From Lentibacillus sp. Marseille-P4043 (GTDB taxonomy: Bacteria; Bacillota; Bacilli; Bacillales; Amphibacillaceae), in NCBI RefSeq assembly GCF_900258515.1, contig NZ_LT984884.1, positions 2,267,353-2,331,352 on the forward strand: 64,000 nt of DNA, read 5' to 3'. The notes under the pieces are model-generated. The model was not told the DNA's origin. It searched no databases and was given only the letters and a program-made list of their open reading frames with translations. This document shows positions 26,765-35,099 of this stretch, in pieces. Within the stretch, counting starts at the first letter, position 1. Every line of letters begins with the position of its first letter. The position numbers were made by a program, and so were the translations under genes.

Positions 26765-27199
26765 TTACCTGACTACCAACACGTCACAATTAGCATAACG
26801 AGTTATACTTTCCGATACGCTACCAATTAAAAACCGCTCAACAGCATTCATCCCAGTCGCACCACAAATAATCAAATCTGCTTGAAAGCTATTTGCCACA
26901 TCCTTCGCAATTTTAACTTTTGGAGAACCGTACTCTACACAACGGACAATATCATCAATACCTGCTAACGTTGCTTTTTTCATATATCCATCCAATAATT
27001 CCTTCGCATAAGTTTCGGAGCGTTCTGCTAATGTACGATCGTATGCTTCGGCAGTTGCAAATGTCCTGGAATCAACAATATGGGTGAGAATCAGCCTTGC
27101 TTTATTTCGTTTCGCAATATCTAATGATTTGTTAAACGCAGCTTCTGATGCTTTAGATCCATCAACGGCAACGACAATATTTTTGTATTCAAAGTTCAT
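26765..27199 (-). CDS. Universal stress protein, UspA family
   Basis: ATP-binding stress protein of about 144 residues. IVVAVDGSKASEAAF is the N-terminal strand and loop; the nucleotide-binding motif G-2x-G-9x-G-S is present as GATGMNAVERFLIGSVSESI near the C-terminus. GGGGAG precedes the ATG. Stands alone with a short intergenic region upstream. Precise stress role cannot be read from sequence. Confidence 0.92.
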   Translation of the reverse strand: MNFEYKNIVVAVDGSKASEAAFNKSLDIAKRNKARLILTHIVDSRTFATAEAYDRTLAERSETYAKELLDGYMKKATLAGIDDIVRCVEYGSPKVKIAKDVANSFQADLIICGATGMNAVERFLIGSVSESITRYANCDVLVVR

Positions 27200-27328
27200 T
27201 TTGCATCTCCCCTTTTTAATTTATTTACCCTTTGTTACAACACTATAATCTACTTGTTAAAACTGGAAAGAAAAACCGCTTTTTTGTTACAGTTTTGTGT
27301 ACATACTAAGTCTTACGGAGGTGATAGC

Positions 27329-27481
27329 TTGACGAAGAAAAACATTCCTTTTGAAGACAAAAAAGGCGTTGAATCGGTAAAAAATCAATTAATAGAAAGT
27401 TATCAAAGTGGTGTTATAGAAGATAAAGAAAATTTATCTAATAACAGAAGTATTCACACATTTAATAATCAAAAAAAATAA
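27329..27481 (+). CDS. Small hydrophilic protein of unknown function
   Basis: Not recognised. A 50-residue frame starts with TTG at 27329, preceded by the strong ribosome site GGAGGTGAT 7 bp upstream, and is followed by a terminator. The product is charged and Asn-rich (MTKKNIPFEDKKGVESVKNQ ... NNRSIHTFNNQ) with no membrane segment or cysteine. The -10-like CATACTA upstream resembles a sporulation promoter, but no matching -35 was found. The translation signals make it a credible gene. Confidence 0.6.
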   Translation: MTKKNIPFEDKKGVESVKNQLIESYQSGVIEDKENLSNNRSIHTFNNQKK

Positions 27482-27490
27482 TGGCCCATC

Positions 27491-27530
27491 TAATCCATCC
27501 CAGTAATATGGGGTGGATTAATATTTTGTT
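27491..27530 (+). terminator. Terminator after the 50-residue gene
   Basis: TAATCCATCCC (27491-27501) pairs with GGGGTGGATTA (27510-27520) with one G-U pair, then a T-rich tail. Confidence 0.85.
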
Positions 27531-27556
27531 TCCTTCTTTAATTTAGTATATTATGG

Positions 27557-27562
27557 TATAAT
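27557..27562 (+). promoter_or_regulatory. Candidate -10 element for the SDR gene
   Basis: TATAAT 55 bp upstream of the start; a poor -35 (TTCTTT) lies 17 bp before it. Confidence 0.4.
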
Positions 27563-27616
27563 TCCATTCATGATAAGTGGTTCACTTCCTTAGATTTTTT
27601 GTAGAGGAGGAACAAA

Positions 27617-28375
27617 ATGGGACATGCACTAATAACGGCAGGGACATCTGGATTAGGAAGGATGGTTACCGAGGCTTTTTTGCGGGCAGGACATAGCGTC
27701 ACAACCACGTATAGAAATAATTATGATAAAGCCAATGAGGTAAAGAATGAATTGGCTGCCTATCGTGATTCGTTATCAATTGTTCAAGCGGATGTAACGA
27801 AGAAACATGACATTGGAAATTTAGTAAATGAGGCAGTGAAAAATTACGGTGGGATCGATTATTTGATTAATAATGCAGGGCCGTTTATATTTGAACGGAA
27901 AAAATTACTTGATTATACGGAAGATGAATGGCATGACATGATTGGTGGGAACCTGGATGCGGTATTTTATTTATTAAAATTGACGATTCCGTTCATGCGC
28001 GAGCAACATTTCGGACGTATTATCAACTATGGATTTCAAGGTGCAAATAGTGCTTCTGGCTGGCTATACCGTTCTGCTTTTGCCGCAGCTAAAAGTGGTT
28101 TGGTTTCGTTAACAAAGACAATTGCTTTTGAGGAAGCGGAATATCAAATTACTTCAAACATGGTGTGTCCAGGTAATATTGTTGGGGAAATGAAAGAATC
28201 ACGTATTGCAGAAAGCCGAAAACAACACGATGATTCAACACCAATAGGCAGACCGGGAACAGGGGAGGATATTGCACGGACTATCCTATTTTTATGTGAT
28301 AAGGATTCTGATATGATTACAGGTTCTATTTTTGAAATAACTGGTGGACTGGACGTGATTAATCGGTATCGTTAA
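27617..28375 (+). CDS. Short-chain dehydrogenase/reductase family protein lacking the usual catalytic Tyr
   Basis: A Rossmann-fold SDR of 252 residues, similar in context to B. subtilis ytkK. Cofactor motif is TAGTSGLG near 7-14; structural NNAG at 85-88; Asn112 conserved. The YxxxK motif reads FAAAK (Phe155, Lys159), and the position of the catalytic Ser about 13 residues earlier is occupied by the unusual NYGFQGANS segment. A Tyr lies four residues before the Phe. So either a non-classical active site or a non-enzymatic NAD(P)-binding protein. Strong AGAGGAGG ribosome site; monocistronic. Confidence 0.85.
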   Translation: MGHALITAGTSGLGRMVTEAFLRAGHSVTTTYRNNYDKANEVKNELAAYRDSLSIVQADVTKKHDIGNLVNEAVKNYGGIDYLINNAGPFIFERKKLLDYTEDEWHDMIGGNLDAVFYLLKLTIPFMREQHFGRIINYGFQGANSASGWLYRSAFAAAKSGLVSLTKTIAFEEAEYQITSNMVCPGNIVGEMKESRIAESRKQHDDSTPIGRPGTGEDIARTILFLCDKDSDMITGSIFEITGGLDVINRYR

Positions 28376-28412
28376 TAAAGAAACTTTTGATGCAATTTCA
28401 GAAAAACTTTGT

Positions 28413-28431
28413 TACAATGAAAGTGCTTTCA
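28413..28431 (+). promoter_or_regulatory. CcpA-binding (cre) site over the ald promoter
   Basis: TGAAAGTGCTTTCA (28418-28431) differs from the ideal palindromic cre TGAAAGCGCTTTCA by one central base. It overlaps the likely -10 TACAAT (28413-28418) and the expected start of transcription, a position that gives repression. The -35 is not convincing. Confidence 0.8.
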
Positions 28432-28495
28432 GGACAGTAGTGAAGTTCCCGATAACTTGGGATAGAAAATAGGAAATCCAGGGGAGGTAGTTGAA

Positions 28496-29614
28496 ATGAA
28501 AATAGGGGTACCAAAGGAAATAAAAAATAACGAAAACAGGGTTGCAATGACGCCAGCTGGAGTTTTATCGCTAAAAAGCGCAGGTCATGATGTATATGTG
28601 GAAACCGGTGCTGGATTGGGATCAAGCTTTACGGATGAACAGTATAAAGATGCAGGTGCAATTATCACACCGACTGCAAAGGAAGCCTGGTCACAAGAAA
28701 TGGTTATGAAAGTAAAGGAACCATTACCAGAGGAATATGATTATTTTTATGAAGGCCTTATCTTATTTACATATTTACATTTAGCAAATGAACCAGAATT
28801 AACAAAAGCAATGATTGACAAAAAAGTAGTTGGGATCGCTTATGAAACTGTACAACTCCCGGACCGCTCATTGCCACTATTAACGCCAATGAGTGAAGTA
28901 GCAGGAAGAATGTCAGCGCAAATTGGTGCACAATTCCTAGAAAAATCCAAAGGTGGCAAAGGGATTCTGCTTGCAGGTATTCCTGGTGTGAAACGCGGAA
29001 AAGTTACCGTTATTGGCGGTGGTGTTGTTGGTACAAATGCAGCGAAAATAGCTGTTGGTCTAGGTGCTGATGTGACGATTATCGATTTAAGCCCGCAACG
29101 TTTAAGGGAGCTAGATGATTTATTCGGATCATCTGTTAATACGGTGATGTCAAATCCAATGAATATTAGTGAAGCAGTTGCAGAATCTGATCTTGTTATT
29201 GGTGCGGTATTAATTCCTGGAGCAAAAGCACCCAAATTAGTGAAAGAAGAAATGGTACAAACGATGCGTGATGGATCCGTAATTGTCGACGTAGCGATTG
29301 ATCAAGGTGGAATAGTTGAAACAAGTGATCATGTCACAACCCATGATGATCCGACATATACGAAGCATGGTGTTCTTCACTATGCAGTAGCAAATATGCC
29401 TGGTGCTGTTCCGCGTACATCGACAATCGGATTAACAAATGTTACCGTCCCATATGCATTGCAATTGGCAAACAAAGGTTATAAACAAGCATGCATAGAT
29501 AATCAAGCATTACGGAAGGGAATTAATACATTAGATGGTTATGTGACATATCAAGCTGTCGCAGAATCACATGGCTTGCATTATGATACAACAGAATCGT
29601 TATTGGAAAAATAA
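28496..29614 (+). CDS. ald: Alanine dehydrogenase
   Basis: NAD-dependent oxidative deamination of L-alanine to pyruvate; important for using alanine as carbon and nitrogen source and in sporulation. The 372 residues show [77 protein letters not shown] (NAD-binding) and [22 protein letters not shown] ribosome site. Likely repressed by CcpA through the cre site over its promoter. Monocistronic, with a terminator. Confidence 0.97.
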   Translation: MKIGVPKEIKNNENRVAMTPAGVLSLKSAGHDVYVETGAGLGSSFTDEQYKDAGAIITPTAKEAWSQEMVMKVKEPLPEEYDYFYEGLILFTYLHLANEPELTKAMIDKKVVGIAYETVQLPDRSLPLLTPMSEVAGRMSAQIGAQFLEKSKGGKGILLAGIPGVKRGKVTVIGGGVVGTNAAKIAVGLGADVTIIDLSPQRLRELDDLFGSSVNTVMSNPMNISEAVAESDLVIGAVLIPGAKAPKLVKEEMVQTMRDGSVIVDVAIDQGGIVETSDHVTTHDDPTYTKHGVLHYAVANMPGAVPRTSTIGLTNVTVPYALQLANKGYKQACIDNQALRKGINTLDGYVTYQAVAESHGLHYDTTESLLEK

Positions 29615-29625
29615 TGCTGTTATAA

Positions 29626-29662
29626 AAAATGAGGCTAACCCTAATAGGGAAAGCCTCATTTT
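29626..29662 (+). terminator. Terminator after ald
   Basis: AAAATGAGGCT (29626-29636) pairs with AGCCTCATTTT (29652-29662). Confidence 0.88.
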
Positions 29663-29730
29663 CTTAAAATATAAAATTTGTGGCGCTATTATGCTCACGC
29701 TCTTAGTCTGTAAGGGCGCTTGCGCTTTTC

Positions 29731-30828
29731 TTATTCAATAATTTGTAATTCTTTTGGTGATTTGGTTAGCTGTTCTGGCCCTTTGGCTGTCATGTAAATC
29801 ATATCTTCAATACGGACACCGCCAGTATTTGGAACATAAATCCCTGGTTCGATAGTATAGCACATACCTTCTTTTAAGGTTAATTCATTATTGCTATGCA
29901 TGGATGGGTATTCATGCGTTTCGATTCCTAATCCATGTCCAATCCGATGGGTAAAATATTTTCCATAACCGGCTTGATCGATATGATTCCGTGCAGCTAA
30001 ATCAATTTTTCCAACAGCAGTACCTAATTGTGATGCTTCAATTGCTTTTTGTTCTGCTGCGAGTACCGTGTTGTATATGGTCCGTTGCTCATCTGTAATA
30101 GATTTATAAGCAACCGTTCTTGTGGTATCGGAACAGTACCCTTCAAAAATAACGCCAAGGTCGAATAATACAAGGTCACCTTTTTCAATCTTTTTCATTC
30201 CGGGTGTCCCGTGTGGGGAGGCAGTTTGGGTGCCGGAAAGAGCCATTGTTGAAAATGACATTCCTTGAATCCCTTGTTTTTTCAATTCGTATTCGATTGT
30301 CGCAATCACTTCTAATTCACTTACGCCCTCTTGGATTGCCTTTATCCCTGTTTCCACTCCGAAGTCAGCTAATTGGGCTGCTTGTTTCAATAATGTATAC
30401 TCTTTCTTGCTTTTAATTACACGTAAGTTGGCAAGTATCTCTTGGACGTTAACAATGGATGCTTGCGGCAAAATTTGTTTAATTTCATTGAAGCGTTCCA
30501 GTGTGATTTGATCATACTCGATTCCAATTGACTGTGGCATGTTGTTTGTTTTTTTCAAAAATGACTGAAATAATTGCCACGGGTTTTCATTGTCACTATA
30601 ACCGAGAATTTCAAATTTCCAACCAGCCCTTTTCGCATCTTCTTCCTCCATCGCCGGCACAATTAACAATGGATCATGAAAACGGCTTAAGTAAACAGCA
30701 ATCACCCTTTCATGTGGGTCTGTATAATAGTTACTTAAATAATAAAAATTAGCTGTTGACGTTACAAACATACTATCTAAATTATTTCTCTTCATCTCTG
30801 CTGCAAGTGTTTCGATACGATTTGTCAT
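29731..30828 (-). CDS. M24 family aminopeptidase, Xaa-Pro dipeptidase type
   Basis: Metal-dependent peptidase with the pita-bread fold. The 365 residues divide into a creatinase N-terminal domain (about 1-125) and the catalytic domain. Metal ligands are present: Asp pair in LFDLGVIFEGYCSDTTRTV, His in RIGHGLGIETHE, Glu in YTIEPGIYVP and Glu in GGVRIEDM. The ATG at 30828 has GAGGTGA upstream; the longer in-frame start is not supported. Similar to B. subtilis YkvY/PepQ. Stands between ald and the PspA cluster on the opposite strand. Confidence 0.93.
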   Translation of the reverse strand: MTNRIETLAAEMKRNNLDSMFVTSTANFYYLSNYYTDPHERVIAVYLSRFHDPLLIVPAMEEEDAKRAGWKFEILGYSDNENPWQLFQSFLKKTNNMPQSIGIEYDQITLERFNEIKQILPQASIVNVQEILANLRVIKSKKEYTLLKQAAQLADFGVETGIKAIQEGVSELEVIATIEYELKKQGIQGMSFSTMALSGTQTASPHGTPGMKKIEKGDLVLFDLGVIFEGYCSDTTRTVAYKSITDEQRTIYNTVLAAEQKAIEASQLGTAVGKIDLAARNHIDQAGYGKYFTHRIGHGLGIETHEYPSMHSNNELTLKEGMCYTIEPGIYVPNTGGVRIEDMIYMTAKGPEQLTKSPKELQIIE

Positions 30829-30922
30829 TGAATTCACCTCATATGTAGAATATCTCCAGTATAACAAAGTTTAATTTCTTTTCATAAAGGAATGATGCTA
30901 CTAAAATAAAATTGAAAAAAAG

Positions 30923-30948
30923 TGAAACCTAAATTTAATTAGGTCGTA
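30923..30948 (+). promoter_or_regulatory. ECF sigma (sigma-W type) promoter of the PspA cluster
   Basis: TGAAAC (30923-30928), a 16-bp spacer and CGTA (30945-30948) match the Bacillus sigma-W consensus exactly in both boxes and spacing. It lies 46 bp before the first gene of the cluster. B. subtilis pspA is itself a sigma-W gene. Confidence 0.8.
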
Positions 30949-30993
30949 TTACATAGAGAATACTATATTTTTAAAGAGACAAGAGGTGACTAT

Positions 30994-31503
30994 GTGGGGC
31001 TGTTTGGTAATCTATTTTCAAAAAAACAAACGAAACCTGCACCAAAAGAACGAACAGTATTATCCATTCAGATTGGTGATATCGTAACATATGATCTAAG
31101 GGACTATGAGGTTGTTGGTAAAATTACTTACCGTGATGGTGGTTACGAATGGTTTGGTTATCAATTACTTGAAGGGCATGATACAATTTGGTTATCAGCC
31201 GAAATGGATGATGAATTAGAGGTAGGGATGTATAAAAAGATACAGTTGCCTGTTTCAAAGCCATATCCAAAAGAATTAGTATATGATAATAAACGGTATT
31301 ATTTAGAGGAGCGCGGGACTGCCAGAGTAGTTGGTGAGGGAAGAAGTGCAAATCTCCGCGGTACCGAAACAGACTATGCTGATTATAGTGATGAGGATGA
31401 AGAACATTTCTTAAGTCTTGAATCATGGGGTACGGAAATTGAAGTGAGTTATGGCTATCCAATTGAATCATATGAATTAAAAATTTTAGCTGGATCAGAA
31501 TAA
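30994..31503 (+). CDS. DUF4178 domain protein
   Basis: Function unknown; first gene of the PspA cluster. In 169 residues: basic N-terminus (GLFGNLFSKKQTK), then a beta-rich DUF4178-like domain (LSIQIGDIVTYDLRDYEVVGKITYRDGGYEWFGYQLLEGHDTIWLSAEMDD). C-terminal part is acidic. No signal or membrane segment, so cytoplasmic, possibly membrane-associated via the basic start. The GTG at 30994 has AGAGGTGA upstream. It is 15 bp before pspA. Confidence 0.87.
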   Translation: MGLFGNLFSKKQTKPAPKERTVLSIQIGDIVTYDLRDYEVVGKITYRDGGYEWFGYQLLEGHDTIWLSAEMDDELEVGMYKKIQLPVSKPYPKELVYDNKRYYLEERGTARVVGEGRSANLRGTETDYADYSDEDEEHFLSLESWGTEIEVSYGYPIESYELKILAGSE

Positions 31504-31518
31504 AGGAGGAATATTTAA

Positions 31519-32190
31519 ATGTTTAAATTTTTTAAACGAGTAACAACGGTGGTAAGTTCGGAATTGAATTCTTTGCTTGATAAGGCAGAAGACCCGGTAA
31601 AAATGTTGGATCAATTCATGCGGGACATGGCCGAAGATATTCGTGAGGTAGAATCTTCTGTTGCCAAACAAGTTGCTAATGAAAAAATGTTAAAACGCAA
31701 GGCTGATGATGCACAGGCAATGGTCGACAAACGACAAAAACAGGCGGAGCAAGCAATTGAATCAGGGAACGAAGATTTAGCTCGTCGTGCATTACAGGAT
31801 AAAAATGACCATGAAAGTCAAGCGCAAATGTTAAAAGAATCTTGGGAACGCGCAAAAAATGATGCTGATGTATCACGAGAAAAATTAGATGAAATGAAAA
31901 AAGAATACCAGGAAATGAAATTGAAAAAAGATTCATTAAAAGCACGTGCTGAATCAGCTAAGACACGTACTAAAATGAATAGAACGATGTCATCTATTGG
32001 CGGTGATGAATCAAAACAGGGATTCGAGCGTATGGAAGAAAAAGTAATGCAATTTGAAGCAGAAGCAGAAACAAGTGAAGATCTATCAAAATCCAGTCGT
32101 ACATTAGACGATGAATTTGAAGAGTTAGAAAAAAATAGTGTTGATGATGAGCTAGCTGCACTCAAAAAGAAAATGGGTAAAGATGAATAA
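31519..32190 (+). CDS. pspA: PspA/IM30 family membrane-protecting protein
   Basis: Peripheral membrane protein of the ESCRT-III-like PspA/Vipp1 superfamily that assembles on damaged membranes. The 223 residues are nearly all helical coiled coil: MFKFFKRVTTVVSSELNSLLDKAEDPVKMLDQFMRDMAEDIREVESSVAKQVA contains the amphipathic N-terminal helix and family signature. Strong AAAGGAGG ribosome site. The adjacent DUF4178, DUF350 and DUF4247 genes are recurrent PspA partners in bacterial genomes. Confidence 0.94.
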   Translation: MFKFFKRVTTVVSSELNSLLDKAEDPVKMLDQFMRDMAEDIREVESSVAKQVANEKMLKRKADDAQAMVDKRQKQAEQAIESGNEDLARRALQDKNDHESQAQMLKESWERAKNDADVSREKLDEMKKEYQEMKLKKDSLKARAESAKTRTKMNRTMSSIGGDESKQGFERMEEKVMQFEAEAETSEDLSKSSRTLDDEFEELEKNSVDDELAALKKKMGKDE

Positions 32191-32250
32191 AGGTTGTTCA
32201 AATAGATTCAAGTGATGAATTTCTTTGGACATACATGAATAGAATGAAAC

Positions 32251-32283
32251 AGGGGACAGAACCTTTGTTAAAAGGCTGTCCCT
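32251..32283 (+). promoter_or_regulatory. Hairpin between pspA and the DUF4247 gene
   Basis: GGGGACAG (32252-32259) pairs with CTGTCCC (32276-32282); AGAATGA and TCATTCT outside extend the fold. It may trim expression of downstream genes (partial terminator or RNA-processing site), since the cluster continues 29 bp later. Confidence 0.6.
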
Positions 32284-32311
32284 CATTCTTGAATAGAAAG
32301 GGGGATCCTGT

Positions 32312-32977
32312 TTGTTAAGAAAATGGAGTGTATTCATAGGTTTATTATTCATAATGGTAATAGCTGCCTCTTGTTCATCCCCTTACCAGCAATTCTCAGA
32401 AAGAGGCATGTCAGATGAAGTATCGATTACAGCAGATGATATTCCAGAAGAGCCGGATAAGCAAGAACTTATAGATAAAATTGAAGGGAATACAAGCAAT
32501 CAAGTTGATGACATTATTGAAGCCAACTTCCCCCTAATGGATGTAGTATCAGGTGAAGGTAATCAACAAGCTGAAGTTTTTGCAACTAATCGATTTGAAC
32601 TTGACGAATTAGCATCCGTACTTACTACTGCAATGGAACCGGATAAAACAAGTGAAGTAAAAGATAATCAGCAGATATTCATTTATCCAAATCATTTTGT
32701 TACCTTAAAGGAAAGTGAAGATGATCGTGATGTGCTTTTAATTGAAGTTGCAGCGGATGAATTCGTACGCAGAAATTATTCACCTAGTTTTTTAGGTACA
32801 TATTTTACATTTAGGCTTTTGGATGGCATGTTTGGTAACAATTGGAGCAGCAGAAGGGCACAAACTTGTCAATCAGGAGGATGTTATGGAGGCTATACTG
32901 GAAAAGAATACCACCCGGACGGACAGCGTCGTGGAAGAACGTCATTCAGAGGTGGCGGGCCAGGAGCAGGAAAATAA
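32312..32977 (+). CDS. DUF4247 lipoprotein
   Basis: Predicted lipoprotein of 221 residues with signal sequence FIGLLFIMVIAASC and lipobox Cys21, so tethered to the outer face of the membrane. The mature part contains DDIIEANFPLMDVVSG and RRNYSPSFLGTYFTFRLLDGMFGNNW; the C-terminus is basic and Gly-rich (QRRGRTSFRGGGPGAGK) with a Cys pair (TCQSGGCYGG). Start is TTG at 32312 with AAAGGGGG about 8 bp upstream. Third gene of the PspA cluster; function unknown. Confidence 0.87.
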   Translation: MLRKWSVFIGLLFIMVIAASCSSPYQQFSERGMSDEVSITADDIPEEPDKQELIDKIEGNTSNQVDDIIEANFPLMDVVSGEGNQQAEVFATNRFELDELASVLTTAMEPDKTSEVKDNQQIFIYPNHFVTLKESEDDRDVLLIEVAADEFVRRNYSPSFLGTYFTFRLLDGMFGNNWSSRRAQTCQSGGCYGGYTGKEYHPDGQRRGRTSFRGGGPGAGK

Positions 32978-32992
32978 AAGGAGTGTGAGAGA

Positions 32993-33388
32993 ATGGGACC
33001 GTTTGTAGCAACATTTGTTTATTTTGTACTATCAATTGTGATTGTAATGATCGGTTTAGCTATATTTGAATTTATGACAAGAAAATACAAAGATATGGAT
33101 GAGGTTCTCAAAGGTAACCATGCAGTCGCATTATCAATCGCCGGAAAAATAATCGGTATCTGTATCATTTTAGCATTTGCGATTTACCATAGCACTGTAA
33201 TTTATGAAACCCTTATATGGGGAGCATATGGTGTTCTATTACAAATGATTGCATATTTATTATATGACTTGTTCACAAGGAAATTTTCAGTCGAGGAACA
33301 ATTGCTTAAAAATAATATTGCTGTGGGGATAATCTCTATGAGTGTTTCGGTTGGACTTGGTTTTGTAATTGGTGCATCCATTACATAA
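32993..33388 (+). CDS. DUF350 membrane protein
   Basis: Small integral membrane protein of 131 residues with four hydrophobic segments (about 4-26, 45-65, 70-92, 108-130), matching the DUF350/YjfL family. In E. coli the relative YjfL also sits with a PspA homologue (YjfJ). GGAGTGTGAG ribosome site, 15 bp after the lipoprotein gene. Function unknown. Confidence 0.87.
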   Translation: MGPFVATFVYFVLSIVIVMIGLAIFEFMTRKYKDMDEVLKGNHAVALSIAGKIIGICIILAFAIYHSTVIYETLIWGAYGVLLQMIAYLLYDLFTRKFSVEEQLLKNNIAVGIISMSVSVGLGFVIGASIT

Positions 33389-33419
33389 AGAAAAAGAAAA
33401 TGAAATAACAGAAATAGTA

Positions 33420-33445
33420 GCGGTCAGCCATATGTGCTTGACCGC
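33420..33445 (+). promoter_or_regulatory. Hairpin between the DUF350 and aminopropyltransferase genes
   Basis: GCGGTCA (33420-33426) pairs with TGACCGC (33439-33445), 30 bp before the next start. Lacks a strong T tail; possible attenuator or mRNA-stability element. Confidence 0.5.
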
Positions 33446-33475
33446 ATCGTTATTTATGGGTATGGAGTGGGATAG

Positions 33476-35026
33476 ATGGACGAGCAAGCAATCAGGAAAA
33501 GTAAGTTTATTTACTGGGCATCAGGAATTGTATCAATTTGTGGGATTATTTTTGAAGTGTTATTCGGAGCATTAGGATCGTACATATTGGGTGACGGGGT
33601 AAAACAATACACACTGACCATTTCCTTGTTTTTAACTGGTATGGGTATTGGGGCAAGCCTCAGTGAACGTGTGATGAAAAATTTAATTCTTGCCTTTGTT
33701 TGGATTGAGTTCGGTGTGGCCATTATTGGCGGTTTTTCCAGTTTTACGATGTTTGGAATTACCGCTTTTGCACCAGCTGGAACGGATGCTTTTTATTTAT
33801 ATTTGATTACGTTTCTCGTTGGTGCTTTAACGGGGGTTGAGTTACCAATCCTTATTCGGAAGGCAAATGAAATAGGTGTGACACTAAATAAAAGTACTGC
33901 ACGTGTGTTATTCTCTGACTATGCTGGTGGACTTGTTGGTGGAGTATTATTTGCGTTTTTTTTACGACCCCAAATGGGTATGGTGAAGTCAGCGTTCTTC
34001 GTTGGTTGCATAAACCTTGTTGTAGCCATGATTGTTTTGTGGTTGTTTCGCAAAGAGATTCGGCACTTTTTTGTACATGTCGTTATTGGACTATGTATCG
34101 GAGTTTTATTAGTTGTAGGTTTATTTTTTGGAGAAGAAATGGCCTTCACGTTTGAACAAAAATTGTATAAGGATCCAATTGTTCATATGGAAGAAAGTCA
34201 GTATCAAAAGATCATTTTAACCAAAGACCAAGAAGATACAAGATTGTATTTGGATGGGTCACTGCAACTTAGCTCAACTGATGAATACAGGTATCATGAA
34301 GTACTCATTCATCCAACAATGAGTGCTGCTACATCACATGATCATATTTTGGTTCTGGGTGGTGGTGATGGCGTCGCTGCTAAAGAAATTTTGAAATATG
34401 ATGATGTAGAGGACATAACACTTGTTGATCTTGACCCGGCAGTTATTGAATTAGCAAATACAAATCCGCAAATGCTTGAGCTTAATGAGGGTTCACTGAA
34501 AAATGCAAAGTTGGACATTTTTAACGAAGATGCTTTTCAATTTTTAGAGGATAGTGACGCGTGGTATGATGTCATCATTATTGATCTTCCTGACCCAAAT
34601 AACGAGAGCCTAAACAAGCTTTATACGAAAGAATTTTATTCACTTGTACGTAATCACTTATCACCAGACGGTGCAGCGATGATTCAATCAACAAGTCCTG
34701 TTTTTGCTACAAAAGTATATTGGACGATATCAAAAACGGTGGAGTCAACAGGATTACAGGTAAATAATCTTCATGTCGACGTTCCCAGCTTTGGAAATTG
34801 GGGCTTTGTAATGGCAAGTAGAAAGGAAATTAATTTAGATACGATTGATATCACTGTTCCCACGAGGTTTTTAACAACCGATGTACTGTCTAACTTAACT
34901 AAATTTGGAAAAGATGAAGATAAGGTAATTAAAAATGAGGACGGTGACACGATTGATTTAAAACAAAACACACTTATCGATCCAAACTTGATTCAACTAT
35001 ATGAAAAAGCATGGAAAAACTACTAA
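33476..35026 (+). CDS. Membrane-anchored polyamine aminopropyltransferase (spermidine synthase-like)
   Basis: A 516-residue protein with about six membrane segments in residues 10-222, then a spermidine-synthase-type domain. Catalytic-domain motifs are well kept: LYLDGSLQLSSTDEYRYHEVLIHP, HILVLGGGDGVAAKEILKY (decarboxy-SAM binding), TLVDLDPAVIELA and DVIIIDLPDPNNESLNKLYTKEFYSLV (acidic catalytic loop). It probably transfers aminopropyl groups to a polyamine-like acceptor at the inner membrane face; the acceptor is unknown. Last gene of the PspA/DUF350 cluster. GGAGTGGG ribosome site. Confidence 0.9.
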   Translation: MDEQAIRKSKFIYWASGIVSICGIIFEVLFGALGSYILGDGVKQYTLTISLFLTGMGIGASLSERVMKNLILAFVWIEFGVAIIGGFSSFTMFGITAFAPAGTDAFYLYLITFLVGALTGVELPILIRKANEIGVTLNKSTARVLFSDYAGGLVGGVLFAFFLRPQMGMVKSAFFVGCINLVVAMIVLWLFRKEIRHFFVHVVIGLCIGVLLVVGLFFGEEMAFTFEQKLYKDPIVHMEESQYQKIILTKDQEDTRLYLDGSLQLSSTDEYRYHEVLIHPTMSAATSHDHILVLGGGDGVAAKEILKYDDVEDITLVDLDPAVIELANTNPQMLELNEGSLKNAKLDIFNEDAFQFLEDSDAWYDVIIIDLPDPNNESLNKLYTKEFYSLVRNHLSPDGAAMIQSTSPVFATKVYWTISKTVESTGLQVNNLHVDVPSFGNWGFVMASRKEINLDTIDITVPTRFLTTDVLSNLTKFGKDEDKVIKNEDGDTIDLKQNTLIDPNLIQLYEKAWKNY

Positions 35027-35099
35027 ACGGGTAAAGGAAATAGGAAAGTTTTATCGAATGTATTAATGTAGGAGATTTTTAGGAAAGGGAGCGATTTTA

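Noticed and set aside
27302..27308. Sigma-G promoter (CATACTA) before the 50-residue gene
   Set aside because: No matching -35 element at 17-18 bp upstream.
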